A stretch of DNA of 21,457 bases from JBCBZH01 sp039815415 (GTDB lineage: Bacteria > Bacteroidota > Rhodothermia > Rhodothermales > Rubricoccaceae), in assembly GCA_039815415.1 (NCBI GenBank), contig JBCBZH010000039.1, positions 1-21,457 on the forward strand, in the 5' to 3' direction. Below, piece by piece: positions 14,378-20,787 of this stretch. The stretch's first letter is position 1; each line of letters opens with the position of its first letter. A model generated the notes under the pieces. The model did not search any database and was not told the origin of the DNA. It saw only the letters and a program-made list of their open reading frames with translations. The position numbers and the translations under genes are program-made.

Positions 14378-15027
14378 TTGCGTCCAAGTCTGGTCCCGCT
14401 GGAACGAACGTCGCGCTGGCGATCCTGGTCCTGTGTGCTGGGGTGTTTGCTGTCCTCGCCAGCTCGGTGCAAGGGGCGGGGGGCATCAGCCGTGTTGATG
14501 CCGGGGCACATGACGCGCTCTACGCATTCATCGGCCCGCGCGAGTCTCTGATCGCAGGCGTCACCTTCTTCGGCAACAACGCCACCATCGTCACGCTGGT
14601 CGTACTGGTCGCGCTCGGGTTGGTGCTGGCGAAGCGGATTGGGTTGGCGGTCCGCGTGGTGTTTGCGTCAGGGCTCGGCGGCATCCTCGTCGTCACCCTG
14701 AAGCAGATCTTCCAGCGGGCACGCCCAATCGAGCAGCTTCTCCCGGCAGGTGGGTTCAGCTTTCCCAGCGGCCACGCCTTCGCAGCCACCGTGTTCTACG
14801 GGATGATGGTGGTGCTCGTCTGGCGTCTGACAGATCGGCGCTGGGCCCGTGCGCTGGCAGCACTTCTCGGGCCGCTGGTTATTCTGGCCGTGGGGCTTTC
14901 GCGCGTGTACCTCAACGTCCACTATCTGTCCGACGTGCTGGCGGGATGGTCCATCGGGTTGGCGTGGCTCGTTGCCAGCCTGCTGCTGATCGACACCATC
15001 GAGTACCGGGCTCGCGCAAAGAGATGA
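14374..15027 (+). CDS. PAP2-family membrane phosphatase
   Basis: A 217-residue integral membrane protein of the phosphatidic acid phosphatase type 2 / undecaprenyl-pyrophosphatase-like superfamily. The three catalytic motifs are present: Lys110 to Arg117-Pro118 (KQIFQRARP), PSGH at 131-134, and Ser176-Arg177 with His183 and Asp187 (SRVYLNVHYLSD). There are about six hydrophobic segments. Likely substrates are lipid phosphates or isoprenyl pyrophosphates at the outer face of the inner membrane; which one cannot be told from sequence. The open frame reaches 14011, but the real start is probably the TTG at 14374, which overlaps the upstream stop as TTGA. No ATG or GTG is available near the first helix. 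Confidence 0.88.
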   Translation: MIASKSGPAGTNVALAILVLCAGVFAVLASSVQGAGGISRVDAGAHDALYAFIGPRESLIAGVTFFGNNATIVTLVVLVALGLVLAKRIGLAVRVVFASGLGGILVVTLKQIFQRARPIEQLLPAGGFSFPSGHAFAATVFYGMMVVLVWRLTDRRWARALAALLGPLVILAVGLSRVYLNVHYLSDVLAGWSIGLAWLVASLLLIDTIEYRARAKR

Positions 15028-15052
15028 AAGAGGATTAAGTGATACCCTCTTC

Positions 15053-15083
15053 GCCAGCTCGAGGCACACACCTTCGAATTGGC
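15053..15083 (+). terminator. Hairpin between PAP2 gene and leuS, possible terminator
   Basis: A 12-base stem (15053-15064 with 15072-15083, two G-T wobbles and one mismatch) encloses a loop CACACAC. Its left arm contains a perfect dispersed 10-mer (15052-15061). No U-run follows, so it is not a classical intrinsic terminator. It lies 25 bases after the PAP2 stop. Confidence 0.4.
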
Positions 15084-15167
15084 GAGGCCGATCGGCCGAA
15101 GGCCCGACGCTCTCACACGGCCTCCACACCGGCGTCGGTAGCTTCACGGCCCCTCACGCAGAGACCG

Positions 15168-17888
15168 ATGGCCGGATATCCCCACGACGAGATCGAGACC
15201 CGCTGGCAGGCCTACTGGGCTGAGAACGAGACCTTCCGCCAGCTCGGACCCGGCGACGACGGCTTCGACGCGAGCAAGCCCGGCTTCTACGCGCTCGACA
15301 TGTTCCCGTACCCGTCCGGTGCGGGCCTCCATGTGGGCCATCCCGAGGGCTACACGGCTACCGACATCGTGAGTCGCTACAAGCGGATGCGTGGCTTCAA
15401 CGTGCTGCATCCGATGGGGTGGGACGCCTTCGGTTTGCCCGCTGAGCAGTACGCGATCCAGACCGGCACGCACCCGCGCGAGACGACGGAGAAGAACATT
15501 GCCACCTTCCGGCGGCAGCTGCAGCGCCTCGGGTTCAGCTACGACTGGTCGCGCGAGGTGGACACAACGGATCCGAACTACTTCCGCTGGACGCAGTGGA
15601 TCTTCTTGAAGCTGTACGAGCGCGGGCTGGCGTACGAGTCCTTCGCACCGGTGAACTACTGCCCGGCCCTGGGCGCGGTCCTCTCCAACGAGGAGGTGGT
15701 CGATGGCAAGAGCGAGATCGGCGGCCACCCGGTCATCCAGATGCCGATGCGGCAGTGGATGCTCAAGATCACGGCCTACGCCGACCGCCTGCTGGAGGGC
15801 CTCGACGACCTCGACTGGCCGGAGTCCGTCAAGGCAATGCAGCGCAACTGGATCGGCCGCAGCGAGGGCGCCGAGGTGGACTTCCGCGTGGTCGGCCGCC
15901 CCGAACAGCCGATCCGGGTCTACACCACGCGCCCGGACACGCTTTTCGGCGCCACCTTCATGGTGCTCGCCCCCGAGCATCCGCTGGTCAACGACATCAC
16001 CACGGACGATCAGCGCGCGGCGGTAGACGCCTACGTGGAGGCGGCATCCCGCAAGACCGAACGCGACCGCCAGGAGCAGCGCACCAAGACCGGTGTGTTC
16101 ACGGGCGCCCACGCTCTCAATCCGGTCAATGGCGAGAATATCCCCGTCTGGATCGCCGACTACGTGCTGGCGACCTATGGCACCGGCGCCATCATGGCGG
16201 TCCCCGCACAGGACCAGCGCGACTGGGACTTCGCCACACAGTACGGACTGCCCATCGTACGGACGGTTCAGCCCCCCGAGGACTGGGAGGGCGAGGCCTA
16301 CACCGGCGAAGGCCCGGCCATCAACTCGGACGCCAGCTCGACGGCCATTGAGGGCATCGCCGAGCGTGGTGTGAGCCTCAACGGGCTGGCGGTGGACGAG
16401 GCCAAGACGCGCATCACCGACTGGCTCGTGGACCAGGGCGTCGGGAGTCGGCAGGTCAACTACAAGCTGCGCGACTGGCTGTTCAGCCGCCAGCGGTACT
16501 GGGGGGAGCCCATGCCCATCCTCCATGTGGATGGGGTCGCCAAGCCGCTGCCCGCTGACGTGCTCCCGCTGACACTTCCAGATGTAGACCGGTATGAGCC
16601 AACGGGCACTGGCGAGAGCCCGCTGGCGGGCATCGAGGCGTGGGTGAACACCACCGATCCGGAGACCGGCCAGCCTGCAATGCGCGAGACCAACACGATG
16701 CCACAATGGGCGGGCTCGTGCTGGTATTACCTCCGGTTCATCGATCCCCACAACGACGAGGCGCCCATCGATCCGGAGAAGGAGGCGTACTGGATGCCGG
16801 TCGATCTCTATGTGGGCGGTGCCGAGCACGCCGTGTTGCACCTGCTCTATGCCCGCTTCTGGCACAAGGTGCTGTTCGATGCAGGCGTCGTTTCCACCGA
16901 TGAGCCCTTCCAGAAGCTCGTCAACCAGGGCATGATCCTGGGCGAGATGGAGTACACCACCTACCGCTACCTCGGAGAGGACGGCGAGCCGTCTGGCTAC
17001 GTGTCGGCAGAGCACGTCGACGAGCTGGCGCCAGACGACGGTGGCGACGGCGACCGCACTGCGACGCATCAGGATGTGCGGGACGGCCAGTGGTTGGTCG
17101 CGACCAAGGTGGGTGAGACAGAAGTCGAGAAGCGTGGCGACCACTTCGTACTGACGGCGCATCCTGAGATCCGCGTCGACAGCCGGGCGCACAAGATGTC
17201 CAAGAGCCGCGGCAACGTGGTCAATCCGGACGACATCGTGGCCGAGTACGGCGCCGACTCGCTGCGGCTCTACGAGATGTTTATGGGGCCCCTGGAGCAG
17301 GTGAAGCCCTGGAATACGCGCTCCGTGGATGGCGTCCACCGCTTCCTAGCACGCGCCTACCGGCTGGTGCTTGACGAGCACACCGGCGAGCTGTCGGGCC
17401 GCCTTACGGACGCCAGCCCGACGGCCGATCAGCTCCGAGCACTCCACGCGACCATTCAGAAAGTCACGGAGGACATCGAGGGCCTGCGCTTCAACACGGC
17501 CATCTCAGCGATGATGGAGCTGGTCAACGCGGCATACAAGTGGGGCGCTGTGCCGCGAGCGATCGTCGAGCCGTTCCTGTTGCTGCTGGCGCCGTTCGCC
17601 CCACACCTCGCCGAGGAGCTGTGGTCGCGCCTCGGTCACGCCAGCTCGTTGGCAACCGCCGACTGGCCAGAGTTTGATGAGAGTCATCTCGCGCAGGACA
17701 CGGTCGAGATCGCTGTGCAGGTCAACGGCAAGCTGCGCGGCACCGTGACGGTCGCCGCCGATGCCAGCAAAGAAACGATGCTTGCCGCCGCGAAGGAGGA
17801 GTCGAACGTGGCGCGGTACCTCGCGGATGGAACCCTCCGGAAGGAGATCGCTGTGCCAGGTCGCCTCGTCAACTTCGTCGTGGCATGA
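15168..17888 (+). CDS. leuS: Leucyl-tRNA synthetase
   Basis: A 906-residue class I aminoacyl-tRNA synthetase that charges tRNA-Leu. The HIGH motif appears as HVGH at 55-58 in MFPYPSGAGLHVGHPEGYTATD, and KMSKS at 676-680 in HKMSKSRGNVVNP. The CP1 editing domain is present (TRPDTLFGATFMVLAPEHP, then GTGAIMAVPAQDQRDWDFA with the conserved editing Asp region). The tRNA-binding anticodon domain and C-terminal ubiquitin-like domain (VEIAVQVNGKLRGTV) close the protein. The linker near YRYLGEDGEPSGYVSAEHV before KMSKS is longer than in E. coli, a form I associate with Bacteroidota enzymes. ATG 15168 begins MAGYPHDEIETRWQAYW, the expected N-terminus; the open frame upstream is non-coding. The stop overlaps the following HD gene (ATGA). 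Confidence 0.97.
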   Translation: MAGYPHDEIETRWQAYWAENETFRQLGPGDDGFDASKPGFYALDMFPYPSGAGLHVGHPEGYTATDIVSRYKRMRGFNVLHPMGWDAFGLPAEQYAIQTGTHPRETTEKNIATFRRQLQRLGFSYDWSREVDTTDPNYFRWTQWIFLKLYERGLAYESFAPVNYCPALGAVLSNEEVVDGKSEIGGHPVIQMPMRQWMLKITAYADRLLEGLDDLDWPESVKAMQRNWIGRSEGAEVDFRVVGRPEQPIRVYTTRPDTLFGATFMVLAPEHPLVNDITTDDQRAAVDAYVEAASRKTERDRQEQRTKTGVFTGAHALNPVNGENIPVWIADYVLATYGTGAIMAVPAQDQRDWDFATQYGLPIVRTVQPPEDWEGEAYTGEGPAINSDASSTAIEGIAERGVSLNGLAVDEAKTRITDWLVDQGVGSRQVNYKLRDWLFSRQRYWGEPMPILHVDGVAKPLPADVLPLTLPDVDRYEPTGTGESPLAGIEAWVNTTDPETGQPAMRETNTMPQWAGSCWYYLRFIDPHNDEAPIDPEKEAYWMPVDLYVGGAEHAVLHLLYARFWHKVLFDAGVVSTDEPFQKLVNQGMILGEMEYTTYRYLGEDGEPSGYVSAEHVDELAPDDGGDGDRTATHQDVRDGQWLVATKVGETEVEKRGDHFVLTAHPEIRVDSRAHKMSKSRGNVVNPDDIVAEYGADSLRLYEMFMGPLEQVKPWNTRSVDGVHRFLARAYRLVLDEHTGELSGRLTDASPTADQLRALHATIQKVTEDIEGLRFNTAISAMMELVNAAYKWGAVPRAIVEPFLLLLAPFAPHLAEELWSRLGHASSLATADWPEFDESHLAQDTVEIAVQVNGKLRGTVTVAADASKETMLAAAKEESNVARYLADGTLRKEIAVPGRLVNFVVA

Positions 17889-18532
17889 CCGATCTCGAGC
17901 TGGCGATGTGGGGCGAGCGCTGCCAAGCACGCATTCGTCAGCTCGAGGGCGACACCGCGCACGACCTCGCACACGTCCGTCGCGTGGTGCGCTGGGCCCG
18001 CCAGCTCGCCGAGGCAGAAGGTGCGGATCTGTCGGTCGTGATTCCAGCGGCCTGGCTGCACGATGGCGTGACGGTGCCGAAGGACCACCCGGACCGGTCG
18101 CGGGCCTCGACGCTCGCCGCAGAGGCGGCCTCGAGCTGGCTGACGGAGCAGGGCTACCCGGTGGAGCGAATTCCTGAGGTCGCCCACGCCATCGAGGCGC
18201 ACAGCTTTTCTGCAGGTATTCCTCCGCGCACCCTGGAGGCGCAGGTGGTGCAAGACGCCGACCGGCTCGATGCCCTCGGGGCCATCGGCATCGCCCGCTG
18301 CTACGCCACTGCCGGGGCGATGGGCTCGCGGCTCGTCCACCCGGAGGATCCCGTGCCGACGCCGGACACCCCTCGCCAGCTCGATGACCGGCGCTACGCC
18401 ACGGACCACTTCGTGGTGAAGCTCTTGAAGCTTCCGGAGACGATGCAGACGGAGGCCGGGCGCACAGAGGCCGCGCATCGGGCGGGCGTAATCCGGCAGT
18501 TCATGAACGAGCTGGCGAGAGAGACGGTCTGA
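17885..18532 (+). CDS. HD-superfamily phosphohydrolase (YedJ-like)
   Basis: A 215-residue HD-domain protein. The metal site pattern is His26-Asp27 with His30 (AHDLAHVRRVV), the HD pair His59-Asp60 (AAWLHDG) and a later QDADRLDALGAIGIAR with the distal Asp. The wording matches the YedJ group of uncharacterised HD phosphohydrolases, which differ from the SpoT-like group. The C-terminus DDRRYATDHFVVKLLKLPETMQTEAGR and RAGVIRQFMNEL is also typical of that group. The substrate is unknown. It begins inside the leuS stop (ATGA) and so is co-translated with the synthetase. Four perfect dispersed motifs lie in this 648-base gene. Confidence 0.85.
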   Translation: MTDLELAMWGERCQARIRQLEGDTAHDLAHVRRVVRWARQLAEAEGADLSVVIPAAWLHDGVTVPKDHPDRSRASTLAAEAASSWLTEQGYPVERIPEVAHAIEAHSFSAGIPPRTLEAQVVQDADRLDALGAIGIARCYATAGAMGSRLVHPEDPVPTPDTPRQLDDRRYATDHFVVKLLKLPETMQTEAGRTEAAHRAGVIRQFMNELARETV

Positions 18533-18559
18533 AACCACGGGATCTCAGCGCGGGAGACG

Positions 18560-18629
18560 TTGTCAGAAGCGACTCTTCTCGACCTGTCAGCGTCGCGTAT
18601 GCTGACGAATACGCCCGTTCTGACGAGAA
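18560..18629 (+). promoter_or_regulatory. Nested inverted repeats upstream of methyltransferase gene
   Basis: The 125-base gap before the methyltransferase contains GTCAGC/GCTGAC (18586-18591 and 18601-18606), nested within TTGTCAGAA/TTCTGACGA (18560-18568 and 18618-18626, eight of nine pairing). A competing stem TTCTCG/CGAGAA (18576-18581 and 18624-18629) is also possible. Four GTCAG/CTGAC half-sites occur within 65 bases. It could be an operator for a dimeric regulator or an mRNA leader structure; I cannot tell which. Confidence 0.4.
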
Positions 18630-18657
18630 CCCCACCTTCTCTCAACAACGACCAATT

Positions 18658-19275
18658 ATGCCTGGACCGTCACCTGATTTCTGGGACGCTCGCTTTGCTG
18701 AGCCCACCCTGGCGTACGGCGCCGCGCCGAACGACTTTCTGAAAGACAGTGCGGACCGCCTCCCTGTCGGCCGCACGCTTTGTCTGGCCGAAGGCCAGGG
18801 GCGCAACGCCGTGTATCTGGCCCGGCGCGGACATGACGTGCTGGCCGTTGATCTGTCCGATGTCGGGCTCGCCAGGGCTCGCCAGCTCGCGTCCGAGCGC
18901 GGCGTCGAGATCGCGACGCAGGTGGCGGATCTCGGAGCCTTCGAGATCGAGCCGGGCGCGTGGGATTGCATTGTGTCGATTTACGCGCACACCCCGGCGG
19001 ACGTGCGGCGTCGGCTTCACGCCCAGGTCGCACAGGGCCTGAGGCCCGGTGGCGCCTTCGTGCTCGAGGCGTACACACCGGAGCAGACTCGTCGGGACAC
19101 GGGCGGCCCGTCAGGTGAGGCCGCCATCGACATCACCATGACGGCTGCCGGGCTGCGCGACGAGCTGGCGGGGCTGCGCGTCGAGACGCTCCACGAGATT
19201 GAGCGCGAGGTCCACGAGGGGCCATACCACACCGGGCTGGCGGCCGTCGTCCAGATGCTCGGCTGGCGCGACTAG
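18658..19275 (+). CDS. Class I SAM-dependent methyltransferase
   Basis: A 205-residue methyltransferase of the TehB/Methyltransf_25-like type. It opens with FWDARFAEPTLAYGAAPNDFL, common in this group. Motif I is LCLAEGQGRNAVYLARRGHDV (SAM loop, 41-61), followed by AVDLS with the acidic ribose-binding Asp at 65. The motif IV region WDCIVSIYAH (106-115) and LRPGGAFVLEAY (132-143) are present. The substrate is unknown; small-molecule or thiol/metalloid methylation is typical of relatives. The start is ATG 18658, with no Shine-Dalgarno sequence. The stop TAG shares a CTAG palindrome with the stop of the convergent YdeI-like gene. Confidence 0.88.
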   Translation: MPGPSPDFWDARFAEPTLAYGAAPNDFLKDSADRLPVGRTLCLAEGQGRNAVYLARRGHDVLAVDLSDVGLARARQLASERGVEIATQVADLGAFEIEPGAWDCIVSIYAHTPADVRRRLHAQVAQGLRPGGAFVLEAYTPEQTRRDTGGPSGEAAIDITMTAAGLRDELAGLRVETLHEIEREVHEGPYHTGLAAVVQMLGWRD

Positions 19276-19859
19276 CGGCGCCACTGGTTGGCGCGCTCGC
19301 CGTTCTGAGCCATCGTAGCCGTCTCGAGGATCCGCTTCGCACGCGTCGCGGGCCGCTTGGCTTGGACGATCCACTCGAGAACGCCGCGTTTGACCGACCG
19401 GGGAAATGCCTTCCATTCCTCTGCCGCAGGCGGGTGTGCTGCGAACGCCGCTTCCAGATCGTCGGGCACGACGAGGTTCTCGACATCGTCCAGCATCGAC
19501 CACGAGCCGTCGGCCTTCGCGCGTTCGATGGCCGCCAGCCCGGCAGGCGCCATCTGGTCGTTCGCCAGGAGCCGCTCCACGTGCGCCTTGTTGATCCGAG
19601 ACCACCCGCTGCCGGGCTTGCGCGGAGCGACGTAGAGCATCGTCCGCTCGTTGTCCAGCTTGCGCGGCAGGCTGTCGATCCACCCAAACGCGATGGCTTC
19701 CGCAATGGCATCGTTCACGCTCACGGTGGGTTGGTTCGCGGCCTTCTTGAATCGGATGAGCCAGACGCCCTCGTCGCGCGGGTGGTGCTTGGAGAGCCAT
19801 GCGCGCCACTCGGCGCGGGATGCGGGCTGTGTGGAGTTCGGCGGAGGCGATGCTGACAT
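19272..19859 (-). CDS. YdeI/OmpD-associated family protein
   Basis: A 195-residue soluble protein of the YdeI family, annotated elsewhere as bacteriocin-protection or OmpD-associated protein; the biochemical role is not settled. Evidence is the SRAEWRAWLSKHH opening, GVWLIRFKKA, the invariant-looking AIAFGWIDSLPRKLDN, APRKPGSGWSRINKAHVERL and the MAPAGLAAIERAKADGSWSMLDD block. The C-terminal WKAFPRSVKRGVLEWIVQAKRPATRAKRI is the YdeI tail. I chose ATG 19859 because it starts just before the domain; an in-frame start at 19913 would run into bshB1. It is divergent from bshB1 with 52 bases between starts, and convergent with the methyltransferase, overlapping it by 4 bases. Confidence 0.87.
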   Translation of the reverse strand: MSASPPPNSTQPASRAEWRAWLSKHHPRDEGVWLIRFKKAANQPTVSVNDAIAEAIAFGWIDSLPRKLDNERTMLYVAPRKPGSGWSRINKAHVERLLANDQMAPAGLAAIERAKADGSWSMLDDVENLVVPDDLEAAFAAHPPAAEEWKAFPRSVKRGVLEWIVQAKRPATRAKRILETATMAQNGERANQWRR

Positions 19860-19911
19860 GGGACCTGTGCGGCAGGCTGAGCGTGTGAGCGGAAGATCCA
19901 CCCGGCTGCCC

Positions 19912-20676
19912 ATGTCTGCACCTCAGCTCGATGTCCTCGCCCTCGCCGCCCACCCCGACGATGTGGAGTTGTGCGCCGCAGGGACGATGCTCGTGCTCGC
20001 GGACCAGGGCTACGCGACCGGCATCGTGGACTTCACGCGCGGCGAGCTGGGAACGCGTGGCACGCCCGAGCTGCGTGCGCAGGAGGCTGCAGAGGCCTCA
20101 GAGATCCTCGGGCTGGCGGCTCGTGACAACCTCGGCCTGCCCGATGGGGACATCCAGAACACGAAGGCCAACCAGCTCGAGCTGATCCGCCGCATCCGTC
20201 GCTACCGGCCTCACATCGTACTGACGACCGCCGAGCGCGTGCGCCACCCGGACCACGGCGACGCGACTCGCTTGAGCGTGGACGCGCTGTTCTACAGCGG
20301 TCTCCAGAAGATCGAAACCGTGGATGAGGACGGTACGCAGCAGGAGCCTTGGCGCCCACACCACGTGCTCCACTACATGCAGGCGCTGGACTTTGAGCCG
20401 ACGCTGGTGGTGGACGTGTCCTCGGTCTGGGAGCGCCGCCTGGAGGCGTTGCTGGCCTTCAAGAGCCAGTTCCACAACCCGGACGCCAGCTCGACCGACG
20501 GCGAGCCCGAGACCTACATCTCCAACCCGGAGTTCTTCCATTGGGTGGAGGCGCGGGCGCGGACGCTCGGCTACCGCATCGGAGCGACCTACGGTGAGGG
20601 CTTTCTCTATCGCCACGGTCCCATTGGCGTGACGGACCTCGTCGCCGCGCTCGGCCGCGAGAAGGCGTTTCGGTAG
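19912..20676 (+). CDS. bshB1: Bacillithiol biosynthesis deacetylase BshB1
   Basis: A 254-residue LmbE-like zinc deacetylase that removes the acetyl group from GlcNAc-malate, the second step of bacillithiol synthesis. It shows the zinc and catalytic motif AHPDD at 13-17, then VDFTRGELGTRGT and RAQEAAEASEILGL, which mark the BshB1 branch of the LmbE family. HPDHGDATRL carries the distal zinc His. The C-terminal FKSQFHNPD and GEGFLYRHGPIGVTDL are also BshB1-like. The start at ATG 19912 (MSAPQLDVLALAAHPDD) fits the family; the open frame extends further upstream through non-coding DNA. Together with bshC in the same window it supports a bacillithiol-making organism. bshA must be elsewhere. Confidence 0.95.
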   Translation: MSAPQLDVLALAAHPDDVELCAAGTMLVLADQGYATGIVDFTRGELGTRGTPELRAQEAAEASEILGLAARDNLGLPDGDIQNTKANQLELIRRIRRYRPHIVLTTAERVRHPDHGDATRLSVDALFYSGLQKIETVDEDGTQQEPWRPHHVLHYMQALDFEPTLVVDVSSVWERRLEALLAFKSQFHNPDASSTDGEPETYISNPEFFHWVEARARTLGYRIGATYGEGFLYRHGPIGVTDLVAALGREKAFR

Positions 20677-20750
20677 ACGGAGCCAAGAACGAGAACTCGA
20701 GCTGGCGGGTTCAGCGCAGGCCGTCTGGGAAGGTCTCGCTGGGAAACGAG

Positions 20751-20787
20751 CCCCTCTTTCCTTATTCCTGTTTCCTATCTCCTCCTC
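20751..20787. repeat. Polypyrimidine tract in convergent intergenic gap
   Basis: About 37 bases that are almost all C and T on the plus strand (three purines by eye) sit in the 111-base gap between bshB1 and the convergent last gene, right against the latter's stop codon. One perfect dispersed motif lies at 20698-20707 in the same gap. The tract might help terminate transcription from bshB1, but no stem precedes it closely. Confidence 0.5.

Larger units (their letters stand above)
121..20707. repeat. Dispersed 10-mer CGCCAGCTCG / CGAGCTGGCG, 36 copies
   Basis: Perfect copies as CGCCAGCTCG begin at 277, 885, 2951, 4027, 4271, 5627, 7193, 8175, 9178, 10787, 11324, 11567, 13274, 14457, 15052, 15237, 16331, 17639, 17999, 18374, 18880 and 20484. 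As CGAGCTGGCG they begin at 121, 7810, 7951, 10319, 11374, 12423, 13135, 13282, 13819, 17021, 17896, 18508, 19161 and 20698. Five are intergenic. In genes it is read as RQL (11 times), ELA (12), ASS (7) and SPAR (1), so it is a DNA-level signal. The relaxed form CGCCAGCNCG adds roughly 35 more, with N = G or C commonest. By a rough base-composition estimate, fewer than one perfect copy would be expected by chance. Confidence 0.9.

Noticed and set aside
15039..15167. N-terminal extension of leuS by 43 residues
   Set aside because: The extension reads through the hairpin region and has no synthetase-like sequence; the canonical N-terminus starts at 15168.
15144..17339. A 731-codon open frame antisense to leuS
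   Set aside because: It mirrors the codon structure of leuS, with no recognisable domain and a composition typical of GC-rich shadow frames.
121..20707. The dispersed word as a Chi- or KOPS-like polar signal
   Set aside because: The strand split (22 to 14) is weak within the window. A whole-chromosome map would be needed to rule out polarity, but nothing here supports it.
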